NCBI GenBank assembly: GCA_035798135.1
Contig: JAPFBR010000007.1
Coordinates: 62,001 to 126,000, forward strand
Length of the DNA: 64,000 nt
Reading direction: 5' to 3'
Source of the DNA: Sediminicola sp035798135
GTDB taxonomy: Bacteria; Bacteroidota; Bacteroidia; Flavobacteriales; Flavobacteriaceae
The notes beneath the pieces are model-generated. The model saw nothing but the letters and a program-made list of their open reading frames with translations. It was not told the origin of the DNA and did no database searches. The position numbers and the translations under genes are program-made. Positions 43,233 to 51,557 of the stretch are shown one piece after another; within the stretch, counting starts at the first letter, position 1; the number at the start of each line of letters is the position of its first letter.

Positions 43233-44690
43233 TTAATTTTTCATGGCAATTAGTTCAGATACAAGTTTGCCGGATATCAAGGCCGGTGGCACTCCAGGTC
43301 CGGGAACGGTCAATTGACCTGTAAAATATAGGTTTTCTACTTTCTTACTTTTCAGTTTTGGTCTCAGAAAGGCGGTCTGCAATAAGGTATTGGCCATGCC
43401 ATAGGCATTCCCTTTATAAGAGTTGTAGGCTTCCTTAAAATCATTGACACAAAACGATTCTTGAAATATAATATTTTTCTCCACTTTTTCCCCAGTGCGC
43501 TTTTCAAATCTTTTTATGATAAGGTCAAAATATTGTGACCTTAACTCCGGTGTATCCTCCAAACCAGGGGCAATGGGCACCAAGAAGAACCCTGTTTCAC
43601 AACCTTCGGGAGCCATACCATTGTCCGTGATGGATGGAAAATTAACATAGAATAAAGGGTCGCTTGGCCATTGGGGCTCATCATAGATCTCTTGGGCGTG
43701 TTTTTCAAAATCTGTATCAAAAAAGAGGTTGTGGTGCTCTACATTTTTCAATTTTCGATCAAAGCCCACATAGAATAACAGGGAGGAGGGGGCAAAAGTC
43801 TTACTTTCCCAATAAGCTTCGGAATATTGTCTGTGTTCTTTATCCAAAAGGGTTTCCGAATGGTGGTAATCGGCACCACTGAGAATTACATCGGCATGAA
43901 CCGTTTTACCGTTCACTTGTATCCCTTCAGCTTTTTTATGGTTCACGATAATTTTTTCTACAGGGCTATCGGTATGAATGCTCACCCCTAATTCTTCGGC
44001 AAGGCTGCGCATGGCCTTAATAATTTCATACATTCCACCTTTTGGGTGCCATGTCCCCAAACCGAAATCTGCAAAGTTCATAAAGTTATAAAAGGAAGGG
44101 GTTTTATTGGGTTTGGCCCCTAAAAACAGGACGGGGAATTCCAGCGTGGAAACAAGTTTCGGATTTTTAAAGTCCTTTCGCACTTGCTGACTAATCGTCT
44201 TAAAGAATTGGTCCACCCGTAATACCGTTTCCTTGGTTACCAGTTCAAATGGGGATAGCCCAGGTCTCAGGACAATTTTATTGATCGCAATATCATAATT
44301 CTCTTGGGCTATTTTAATAAACTTTCGCAAACGGACAGAACTTCCTTTTTCAATCCGTTCAAATTCCTTGCAGATTTTATCCATGTGGTCACCGATGGTA
44401 ATGACATCATCGGAAAAGAAAATTTTATAGGCCGGACTCAATTTGTCCAATTGGTAATAATCGGAAGTTTTTTTGTGAAAGTCATTGAAGAATTTATCAA
44501 AAATATCGGGCATCCAGTACCAACTGGGCCCAATATCAAAGGTAAAACCATCCCTAATTAACTGCCTGGCCCTCCCGCCAACGGTGGCATTTTTTTCATA
44601 AATAGCAACGTCGTGACCTTCTTTGGCCAAATAGCAAGAAGCTGATAAGGCGGCAAAACCGGAACCTATGACAATTATTTTTTTACTCAT
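43233..44690 (-). CDS. crtI: Phytoene desaturase (CrtI)
   Basis: 485 residues. FAD-binding GSGFAALSASCYLAKEGH and VGGRARQLIRDGFTFDIGPSWYWMP open the protein; the C-terminal VPGPGVPPALISGKLVSE is the CrtI signature. It converts phytoene to lycopene through four desaturations. It starts 29 bp after the regulator stop, with no space for a separate promoter, so the regulator probably heads the operon. Confidence 0.9.
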   Translation of the reverse strand: MSKKIIVIGSGFAALSASCYLAKEGHDVAIYEKNATVGGRARQLIRDGFTFDIGPSWYWMPDIFDKFFNDFHKKTSDYYQLDKLSPAYKIFFSDDVITIGDHMDKICKEFERIEKGSSVRLRKFIKIAQENYDIAINKIVLRPGLSPFELVTKETVLRVDQFFKTISQQVRKDFKNPKLVSTLEFPVLFLGAKPNKTPSFYNFMNFADFGLGTWHPKGGMYEIIKAMRSLAEELGVSIHTDSPVEKIIVNHKKAEGIQVNGKTVHADVILSGADYHHSETLLDKEHRQYSEAYWESKTFAPSSLLFYVGFDRKLKNVEHHNLFFDTDFEKHAQEIYDEPQWPSDPLFYVNFPSITDNGMAPEGCETGFFLVPIAPGLEDTPELRSQYFDLIIKRFEKRTGEKVEKNIIFQESFCVNDFKEAYNSYKGNAYGMANTLLQTAFLRPKLKSKKVENLYFTGQLTVPGPGVPPALISGKLVSELIAMKN

Positions 44691-44718
44691 GAAGGGGTGT
44701 TATTGGAGTGCTCAATAT

Positions 44719-45618
44719 TTAAATTTCTTGTACCAATTGCTCAATGGAATTAAAAGTGCGTAACATAGGGGGCATGTTGGTTCTGGTTATATTCTCAATT
44801 TGATATCCAAGAATCCATAATTTAGACTTCCCGTCGTGGTTTACATTGGCACTGAATTCTTTAATATATTTATCGATCTTATCTTTAGAAGGTTCTACGG
44901 TGAAATAGGACACGAAATGGAGACTATCATAATATTTGGTCAGATCTGTCAAACATTCGGTAGGTACAGTTTGGCCCAGGTAAATGGACTTGTACCCCCT
45001 TAGGGTAATCTCATAATTGACAAATAGAAGCCCTAATTCATGGATTTCGTTTTCCGGTAAGAACAACACAAAAGTCTTATCCTTGCGTGTAGGCTCGTTG
45101 CTCTGTAATTTATCTGTATTTACGATGATCTTTTGTTTGATCAAATTGGTGATAAAATGCTCATGGGAAGGGCTAATGGTATCTGTTTGCCATAAGAGAC
45201 CCAATTCATTGAGCAGGGGGATAAACACGTCATTGAATATCTCCCTAAATGATTTATCGGCCAATAACCTATTGTAGGTATTGTAAAACATAGTCTGGTC
45301 AAAATTAACCATGGACAATTTAAAGGCATTGATAGCATGGGTTTTAAAACTGTTTCTCGCTACAATTTCCTTGACCAGCAAAGGAATCCCATCCTCTGGA
45401 ACCAGGGCTATTTTTGAGATTTTATAACCATTGTTATAAAGAAGGGTAATGTTCAGGAGTTTTTGTAAACTGGCCAAACTGTAATTACGTATGTTTGTTG
45501 AGGTTCTTTCCGGAGTCAATAAACTATACCTTTTTTCCCAAATTCTAATGGTGTGGGCCTTTATTCCTGAAAGGTTCTCCAAATCCCTGATACTAAAAGT
45601 CTTTTTTACGTTGTTCAT
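44719..45618 (-). CDS. CarH/LitR-like MerR regulator with B12-binding domain
   Basis: 299 residues from the ATG at 45618 (a twin ATG at 45621 is equally possible; the one at 45642 lies in the promoter). N-terminal MerR helix-turn-helix (FSIRDLENLSGIKAHTIRIWEKRY), then a helical bundle with Trp 143-x9-Glu 153-His 154, then a Rossmann-like domain with E-x-H-x-x-G (His 193). These are the adenosylcobalamin contacts of the light sensor CarH. It is first in the crt operon, so light-relieved repression of carotenoid synthesis is the likely role. Confidence 0.85.
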   Translation of the reverse strand: MNNVKKTFSIRDLENLSGIKAHTIRIWEKRYSLLTPERTSTNIRNYSLASLQKLLNITLLYNNGYKISKIALVPEDGIPLLVKEIVARNSFKTHAINAFKLSMVNFDQTMFYNTYNRLLADKSFREIFNDVFIPLLNELGLLWQTDTISPSHEHFITNLIKQKIIVNTDKLQSNEPTRKDKTFVLFLPENEIHELGLLFVNYEITLRGYKSIYLGQTVPTECLTDLTKYYDSLHFVSYFTVEPSKDKIDKYIKEFSANVNHDGKSKLWILGYQIENITRTNMPPMLRTFNSIEQLVQEI

Positions 45619-45639
45619 CATTTTATTAAAATGGTTAAA

Positions 45640-45647
45640 CAAAGTTA
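45640..45647 (-). promoter_or_regulatory. Promoter -7 element of the carotenoid operon
   Basis: TAACTTTG on the minus strand matches TAnnTTTG; a TTG lies 15 bp further upstream, shorter than ideal. It places the mRNA start about 12-16 nt ahead of the ATG pair at 45618/45621, and supports that start over 45642. Confidence 0.6.
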
Positions 45648-45795
45648 CAAGAAAATCTCAAGCAACTATAAAATACAGCGTTAAATTTTAATAAAATAAT
45701 TTGGTGCCAATGGATAAAGGGAAAGTTAGTATGATTATTATTAATAAAATTAATATCTTAATTAATTCTTAACTAGTTTCAATAAAAAGCAACGA

Positions 45796-47148
45796 ATGTC
45801 TAAAAATTCCAAGCATACTCGTAAACAATTTATTAAAACCCTTGGAACGAGTGCTTTTGCAATTGCTGGTGTTCCATCTATACTCACGGCAAGTACTCCA
45901 CAACACATCTCTTTTTTGACTAGAGCGCGGTATCCTGCCAATTCTAACATTCAGATTGCGCTTATTGGGGCAGGAGGAATGGGGAAAGAAGATACCTATA
46001 CGGCACTTAAACACAATGGAGTAAAATTGGTTGCGGTATGTGACCTTTATGATGGATACCTAAAGATTGCGAAGGAAACCTGGGGAAACGATTTGTTTAC
46101 TACCAAGGACTACAGGGAGATTTTAAGTCGTAAGGATATAGATGCTGTGATTATTGGCACTCCTGACCATTGGCATAAGCAAATTTCCATTGATGCCATG
46201 AGGGCTGGCAAACACGTGTATTGTGAAAAACCAATGGTTCATTCTCTAGATGAAGGCCATGAGGTAATCCAAGCACAAAAAGAAACTGGTATGGTCTTTA
46301 TGGTTGGCAGTCAAGGCCTGTCATCGTTGGGCAATGAAAAAGCACAGGCACTTTTGGCGGAAGGCGCTATTGGCGACATTAATTATGCAGAAGGGTTCTG
46401 GGCAAGAAGAAGCCCATTGGGTGCTTGGCAATATCATATTCCAAATGATGCCTCTGCCCAAACGGTTGATTGGGATACTTTCATTAAAAACACCAATAAG
46501 ATACCTTTTGATGCCTCCCGGTTTTTTAGATGGAGGAATTATAAGGATTATGGTACGGGAATGTCAGGAGACCTTTTTGTACATCTTTTTTCCAGCTTGC
46601 ATTTTATAACCAATTCCTATGGACCCAACCAGATCTATGCTTCGGGAGGGTTACGCTATTGGAAGGATGGGAGGGAGGTGCCCGATGTACTTCTCGGGGT
46701 ATTCGATTACCCTGATAGTGCACAGCATCCGGCCTTTAACTTGTCCTTGCGGTGCAATTTTGTAGATGGTACCTCAGGAACTACATATTTAAGAATTGTG
46801 GGTAGTGAGGGATCTATGGACGTTGAATGGGATAAAATCACCTTGAAAAGAAATAATGAACAATTTGACGACCCTTTTTTGGAAGCTAAATCTAAGGAAC
46901 AAGGTATCAGTTCCGGTAGAAAACAAATTTTGCCCCAAGAAGAAATAGTCTACAAAACAGAAGATGGGTATGAGGGTGCCCATTACGATCATTTTGCAAA
47001 TTGGTTCAGCGCCATAAGGGGAGGTGACCCTGTGGTTGAGGATGCCATATTTGGGTATCGGGCCGCAGCTCCTGCTTTGGCGTGCAACGAAAGTTATTTT
47101 GAAGATAGGGCCATAAAATGGGACCCTGTGAAAATGAAAAAAATATAA
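45796..47148 (+). CDS. Gfo/Idh/MocA-family oxidoreductase, exported
   Basis: 450 residues. The N-terminal TRKQFIKTLGTSAFAIAGVPSI resembles a twin-arginine signal (Arg-Lys variant). The Rossmann nucleotide site is IALIGAGGMGKED, and EKPMVHS with GTPDHWH marks the family's catalytic region. Such exported oxidoreductases turn sugar 3-OH groups to 3-keto or the reverse. The DUF1080 protein 11 bp downstream is a 3-keto-sugar hydrolase-like domain, so the pair may degrade glycosides through 3-keto intermediates. Confidence 0.85.
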   Translation: MSKNSKHTRKQFIKTLGTSAFAIAGVPSILTASTPQHISFLTRARYPANSNIQIALIGAGGMGKEDTYTALKHNGVKLVAVCDLYDGYLKIAKETWGNDLFTTKDYREILSRKDIDAVIIGTPDHWHKQISIDAMRAGKHVYCEKPMVHSLDEGHEVIQAQKETGMVFMVGSQGLSSLGNEKAQALLAEGAIGDINYAEGFWARRSPLGAWQYHIPNDASAQTVDWDTFIKNTNKIPFDASRFFRWRNYKDYGTGMSGDLFVHLFSSLHFITNSYGPNQIYASGGLRYWKDGREVPDVLLGVFDYPDSAQHPAFNLSLRCNFVDGTSGTTYLRIVGSEGSMDVEWDKITLKRNNEQFDDPFLEAKSKEQGISSGRKQILPQEEIVYKTEDGYEGAHYDHFANWFSAIRGGDPVVEDAIFGYRAAAPALACNESYFEDRAIKWDPVKMKKI

Positions 47149-47159
47149 TTATAAAAAGG

Positions 47160-47873
47160 ATGAAGGTAATAATGGGGATTACATGTCTGTTACTAGTGGT
47201 ATCGGCATGCAAACATGAAAAGAAACAGGAGTCGGAGGCAGTCCATGAGCCTGTAGAAATAGTAATCAATGAATGGGTGTCCTTAATGGATTCAACGAAG
47301 TGGAGAGGTTACAACATGGATCATTTACCAAGTAATTGGAAAATTGGGGATGGTGTAATCGAATGTTTTGGAAAGGCAGGTGATATGGGGGGCGATATCA
47401 TTACCAATGAACAATTTGAAAATTTTGAATTGCAGCTAAAATGGAAGATCAGTAAAGGAGGCAATAGCGGTGTTTTTTACAATGTGATAGAGGATACCAT
47501 CTATCATTCCCCATATCAAACTGGACCGGAATATCAACTATTGGACGATGTTGGCTTTCCGGAACCCATTGAGGACTGGCAGAAAACAGGAGCGGACTAT
47601 GCTATGTTTGTAGCCAACAATAAGAAATCCCTTAAACCGGTAGGGGAATGGAATACCACGAAGATCATCGTCAACCAAGGTAAAGTGGAGCATTGGCTCA
47701 ATGGGGAAAAGATCGTGGAATTTGATAGAGCCTCCGAGGAATGGAAGGAAAAGCGAAATAGCGGGAAATGGATCGATTATCCGGATTATGGAATGGGCAA
47801 TAGTGGGCATTTAGCCCTTCAGGACCATGGTGCAGGAGTCTGGTTTAAAGATGTAAAAGTTAAACGCCTGTAA
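47160..47873 (+). CDS. DUF1080 / 3-keto-disaccharide hydrolase-domain lipoprotein
   Basis: 237 residues from the ATG at 47160. Lipobox VVSAC, then a concanavalin-like beta sandwich: ENFELQLKWKISKGGNSGVFYNV, GPEYQLLDD and GNSGHLALQDHGAGVWFKDVKVKRL. Family members cleave 3-keto glycosides. It ends exactly where the convergent DadA-like gene ends (no bases between), so there is no room for a terminator between the two. Confidence 0.85.
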   Translation: MKVIMGITCLLLVVSACKHEKKQESEAVHEPVEIVINEWVSLMDSTKWRGYNMDHLPSNWKIGDGVIECFGKAGDMGGDIITNEQFENFELQLKWKISKGGNSGVFYNVIEDTIYHSPYQTGPEYQLLDDVGFPEPIEDWQKTGADYAMFVANNKKSLKPVGEWNTTKIIVNQGKVEHWLNGEKIVEFDRASEEWKEKRNSGKWIDYPDYGMGNSGHLALQDHGAGVWFKDVKVKRL

Positions 47874-49124
47874 TTAAAAGCGGCGATCAGGATGGAATCC
47901 ATCTATATCCATGGATAATTTTTGATCGGATATTATTTCCGCAACCAATTTTCCGGTAGCAGGCCCCAAGCTCCAGCCCATCATAGCATGCCCGGTGGCA
48001 ATGGTCAAATTATCATATGCAGAAGGGCGACCAATGTATGGGAGTCCGTCTGGGGAAACAGGTCTTAAGCCACATTGGGCTTCGCTTTTTTCTGTTTCGT
48101 TGATCTCCAGTCCATTGTAATAGGAAGAAGCAGCCTTTGCAATGGCATGAACCCTTTTTGCTTTAATATCATGGTTGATACCGGAAAGTTCCATGGTCCC
48201 TGCAAATCGTGTAAAGCCCTGCATAGGAGTAACCGCAACTTTGGCTTCCATTAAAACGGCTGGGAGAAGAATTCCTGTTTTTCGATGTACATTGATCCGA
48301 TATCCTTTTCCAGGCTGAACCAGCAGATTTAATTTTAGTTTTTTGGAAATTCCTTCGCTCCATGATCCTGAGGCCAAGACAAATTCATCTGCCTTATAGG
48401 TTTGTTTATTGGTAGTTACAGTTGAAATTTTTCTGTTTTGAAAGGAAAAGTCCAATACTTCCTCATTGATTTTGAATACCACTCCCTTCCGTTTTAGATA
48501 GTCCACCAATTTGGGCATTAATTCCGTTGGGGTAGTGTGGGCATCACATTCATAATGTATTGCCCCTAATATCTCATGGCTTAAATTGGGTTGTAGGGCA
48601 TTAAGTTCTTTGAGGGTGAGTATTTTTGTCTCCAGTCCCTCTTCTTGTGCCCTTTTCGCAACTTCCGCTTCATGCTTTCCTTCTTTTGCTGTTTTGTAGA
48701 GCATGAGCAATCCATTTTTTTCAAGGTGAAAGTTGCCCAAATCACCGGAATTGAACATTTCCGTGTATAGGTCCTTGCTTAAAAGATTAATGTCCTTGAT
48801 CAAAGGAATGGCCTTTTCCACATTTTTTTTGGTGGAGGAAGCGTTAAAATTCCATGTCCATTTAAGGAAGTCAAGATCCAAACGTGGCTTAATATAGAAA
48901 GGGCTACTGCTGTTGAACATCATTTTAATTCCTTTGGCCATCATGCCAGGAGATGCCAATGGGATAATATGGCTAGGGGTAATATACCCAGCGTTTACGA
49001 AAGAAGCTCCCTTGGTAATGTCCGATTTGTCTATAATAGTGACCTGATGTCCTTCCTTTAGTAAATAGTAGGCACTGCTTAGACCAATGATCCCTCCACC
49101 AATGATAATGATGTTCTTTCCCAT
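47874..49124 (-). CDS. DadA-like FAD-dependent amino acid dehydrogenase
   Basis: 416 residues. GGGIIGLSSAYYLLKEGHQV is the dinucleotide-binding start; the C terminus has GLRPVSPDGLPYIGR and GHAMMGWSLGPATGKLVAEI as in D-amino-acid dehydrogenases. It oxidises an amino acid (D-alanine or 4-hydroxyproline-type substrates are common) and passes electrons to quinones. No racemase or epimerase is next to it. A 9-bp hairpin lies 18-40 nt ahead of the start codon. Confidence 0.85.
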   Translation of the reverse strand: MGKNIIIIGGGIIGLSSAYYLLKEGHQVTIIDKSDITKGASFVNAGYITPSHIIPLASPGMMAKGIKMMFNSSSPFYIKPRLDLDFLKWTWNFNASSTKKNVEKAIPLIKDINLLSKDLYTEMFNSGDLGNFHLEKNGLLMLYKTAKEGKHEAEVAKRAQEEGLETKILTLKELNALQPNLSHEILGAIHYECDAHTTPTELMPKLVDYLKRKGVVFKINEEVLDFSFQNRKISTVTTNKQTYKADEFVLASGSWSEGISKKLKLNLLVQPGKGYRINVHRKTGILLPAVLMEAKVAVTPMQGFTRFAGTMELSGINHDIKAKRVHAIAKAASSYYNGLEINETEKSEAQCGLRPVSPDGLPYIGRPSAYDNLTIATGHAMMGWSLGPATGKLVAEIISDQKLSMDIDGFHPDRRF

Positions 49125-49142
49125 AATTGTAGAATATTAATT

Positions 49143-49165
49143 CCCACATCCAATTAGGATGTGGG
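49143..49165. promoter_or_regulatory. Perfect hairpin in the DadA leader
   Basis: CCCACATCC (49143-49151) and GGATGTGGG (49157-49165) with a 5-base loop, 18-40 nt upstream of the start codon. It could be an operator for a dimeric regulator or a leader structure. Confidence 0.4.
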
Positions 49166-49338
49166 CAAAGAAACTAAATTACGAAGAATAAGATTGAGTA
49201 AATTATAACTGGAAAAATCTTTTTAAGGTTAATTTTCGCTCAATTTCCACATCACCGGAATCCTGAACTTTATGGAATATCTACAACTGGGTAACGATAA
49301 TCCAGATAACAGAAAATGAATAAATCACGCTCATAAAA

Positions 49339-49888
49339 GCGGTTTTGTGCCCACGACTGCCCCGACGCTTCGGGGGAGCCAGCACATGATTTATATATTA
49401 TTAAGGTGTTCGCACGGATGGTTTACTCTATATAATCTTTGAGACAAAAGGGCATAAAAAAACCGCTAAATAAAGCGGTTTTGTGCCCACGCCTGCCCCG
49501 ACGATTCGGGGGAGCCAGCACATGATTTATATATTATTATGGTGTTCGCACGGATGGTTTACTCTATATAATCTTTGAGACAAAAGGGCAAAAAAAACCG
49601 CTAAATAAAGCGGTTTTGTGCCCACGCCTGCCCCGACGATTCGGGGGAGCCAGCACATGATTTATATATTATTATGGTGTTCGCATGGATGGTGTTTTTT
49701 ATTTACCATCGGTCATTTACGGTACAATAGGCCATAAAAAACCGCTATAAAAGCGGTTTTGTGCCCACGCCTGCCCCGACGCTTCGGGGGAGCCAGCACA
49801 TGATTTATATATTATTATGGTGTTCGCACGGATGGTTTACTCTATATAATCTTTGAGACAAAAGGGCATAAAAAAACCGCTAAATAAA
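49339..49888 (-). repeat. Four tandem ~136-bp units derived from the tRNA-Leu 3' region
   Basis: Units start at plus-strand 49339, 49475, 49610 and 49753 (periods 136, 135, 143 and 136 to the tRNA at 49889). Read on the minus strand, each has ATGTGCTGG, a GC-rich hairpin (CCCCCGA-CGTCGGGG) in place of the T-loop, then CGTGGGCACAAAACCGC and the same terminator as the tRNA gene. Each also has a segment, GGTGTTCGCA-GGATGG on the plus strand, antisense to the tRNA variable arm. The layout recalls the E. coli tyrT downstream repeats that give rtT RNA. Confidence 0.85.
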
Positions 49889-49896
49889 GCGGTTTT
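49871..49896 (-). terminator. Terminator of tRNA-Leu
   Basis: AAAACCGCT/AGCGGTTTT stem with a following T-run on the minus strand, immediately after the tRNA 3' end. It is copied in each of the four downstream units. Confidence 0.85.
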
Positions 49897-49897
49897 G

Positions 49898-49981
49898 TGC
49901 CCACGACTGGATTCGAACCAGCACATCCTTGCGAACACCACCCCCTCAAGGTGGCGTGTCTACCAATTTCACCACGTGGGC
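49898..49981 (-). tRNA. tRNA-Leu (anticodon GAG)
   Basis: 84 nt with acceptor GCCCACG/CGTGGGC, D-stem GTG/CAC, anticodon stem CCACC/GGTGG enclosing TTGAGGG (anticodon GAG), a 4-bp variable arm with GCAA loop, and T-arm GCTGG-TTCGAAT-CCAGT. No CCA is encoded. It reads CUC and CUU codons. A promoter sits just upstream (49996-50003). Confidence 0.95.
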
Positions 49982-49995
49982 TTATAAAGAGGATG

Positions 49996-50003
49996 CAAAT
50001 ATA
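49996..50003 (-). promoter_or_regulatory. Promoter -7 element of tRNA-Leu
   Basis: TATATTTG on the minus strand, followed by a leader of about 9 nt to the tRNA. A TTT lies 16-18 bp upstream as a weak -33. Confidence 0.6.
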
Positions 50004-50071
50004 AACATGTTTTTTTACTAAACCATTTCACTGGCAATGTTGTTGAAAATATTTTCCTGCAATTCCGAGGA

Positions 50072-50854
50072 TTAAAAATCTTTTTTCTTGGCGATGCTTA
50101 CCAAGCGCCAAATGGGTAAAATAACCCATGTCAAAAGTAATGTCATTGAAACCATGTATCCTAATTTTGTTCCAAAAAACGACTTGAATACAGCCCCAGT
50201 ATAACCTAAAAGAGCAGATATGTCGAGTTTTAAAAGTATCAAGGTTCTAGAAAGATCAATAGGGTTCAACATAGTTGCAAACAATGAAAATGAATCCAAT
50301 GGATATTCCTCAAATAGTATAAGTGACATAAGAAAAAGCCCGTCATAGATTACCGCCATAAAAAGCCAAAGGAGAACTGCATATCCAAAGCCTTTAATTT
50401 TGTTTTCATTGGAGAGCGCTATATTAAAGGATAAGGCTGTAAAAATTAAAGTCAAGGACGCACCTGTGACCAACAATAATGTGAAGTCAAAAATGGCATC
50501 ACTCCTAAATAAACCGTAAATAACAAATGGTATGCCGAGTCCCAATACCAAACTCATGGTCAGAGAACCTGCCACCCCTAGATACTGTCCCAAAAAAATA
50601 GAGGAACGCTTGATGGGTTGAGCTAATAATAGTTCGGTAAATTCCTTGGAATTATAGTAATACATCACCCCAAAAATTGTTCCGATAAGTGGTACAAGCA
50701 CAATAATTATATTCATTAGTGTTATGACGGCCTTAGAAACATCATTATTTAGGAATAAGAGCAGAAATCCCATGACCAAATAGAAGATAAAATAGACATA
50801 ACTCCATCTACTTCGAATGAGATCATAAAAGCTATATTTTAGTATTTTAAGCAT
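50072..50854 (-). CDS. nosY: NosY-like ABC transporter permease
   Basis: 260 residues from the ATG at 50854, six helices. It overlaps nosF by 8 bp. Fits the ABC-2-type permease that, with NosF and NosD, helps supply sulfur or copper for the CuZ centre of nitrous-oxide reductase. Last gene of the nos set. Confidence 0.85.
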   Translation of the reverse strand: MLKILKYSFYDLIRSRWSYVYFIFYLVMGFLLLFLNNDVSKAVITLMNIIIVLVPLIGTIFGVMYYYNSKEFTELLLAQPIKRSSIFLGQYLGVAGSLTMSLVLGLGIPFVIYGLFRSDAIFDFTLLLVTGASLTLIFTALSFNIALSNENKIKGFGYAVLLWLFMAVIYDGLFLMSLILFEEYPLDSFSLFATMLNPIDLSRTLILLKLDISALLGYTGAVFKSFFGTKLGYMVSMTLLLTWVILPIWRLVSIAKKKDF

Positions 50855-51557
50855 ATGTTTTAGTAGTTGAAATGGCCGCAATTGCGTGTTCAAAATTGGT
50901 TTGTTTGGTCTTGATGTTCAGTTCCTCTTTTGTTCCCCTGAAATATATTTTACCTTCAAGTAGATATACAATCTCGTCTGCCACCTCTTCTACAAACTGC
51001 ATAATATGTGACGAGACCAAAAAAGTTTTTCCTTTTTCTTTTTCCTTAAAAATAAGCTCCTTCAAGGATAACATGGAAGTTGGATCCAAACCATTGGTTG
51101 GTTCGTCCAATATAATCAATGGACTTTCAAACATAAAGGCGAGCACAATATTGACTTTCTGTTTGGTACCTCCAGATAGAGTTGCCAATTTTTTATCCAA
51201 AAACTGACCTAAACCAAAAAGTTGAATCAATTTTTGTTCATCGCTCGGCTTTTGCCGAAGATCCTTAATCATTTCTATGAGTTCATGCACTTTTAAGTTG
51301 CCCGGAAAATTTGCTATTTGAGGTAAATAATTGATGTCCTGACGGTATTGCCAACTTTTCTTGATAGACGTTCCCTTTACATAAATTGCACCTTTATCTG
51401 GCACTACCATACCCAAAATACTTTTGATCAAAGTAGTTTTTCCGGAGCCGTTTGGGCCCAATACTGCTATGATTCCAGGTTTATCAATTGTTAAGTCAAG
51501 CCCTGACAGGACATGATTTTTTCCAAATCTTTTATGTAGGTTTTCTATCTGTATCAT
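50847..51557 (-). CDS. nosF: NosF-like ABC transporter ATPase
   Basis: 236 residues. Walker A GPNGSGKT, signature LSGGTKQK, Walker B LIILDEPTNGLDP. With NosY and NosD it forms the complex for NosZ maturation. The start overlaps nosD by four bases (ATGA). Confidence 0.9.
   Translation of the reverse strand: MIQIENLHKRFGKNHVLSGLDLTIDKPGIIAVLGPNGSGKTTLIKSILGMVVPDKGAIYVKGTSIKKSWQYRQDINYLPQIANFPGNLKVHELIEMIKDLRQKPSDEQKLIQLFGLGQFLDKKLATLSGGTKQKVNIVLAFMFESPLIILDEPTNGLDPTSMLSLKELIFKEKEKGKTFLVSSHIMQFVEEVADEIVYLLEGKIYFRGTKEELNIKTKQTNFEHAIAAISTTKTYA

Noticed and set aside
49339..49888. Possible CRISPR array
   Set aside because: Units are ~136 bp and nearly identical throughout; there are no unique spacers and no cas genes.
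49339..49981. Scars from integrative elements using the tRNA-Leu 3' end as attB
   Set aside because: Units lack any integrase remnant and keep one length, and contain an inverted tRNA segment; kept only as a weak alternative to a tyrT/rtT-like array.
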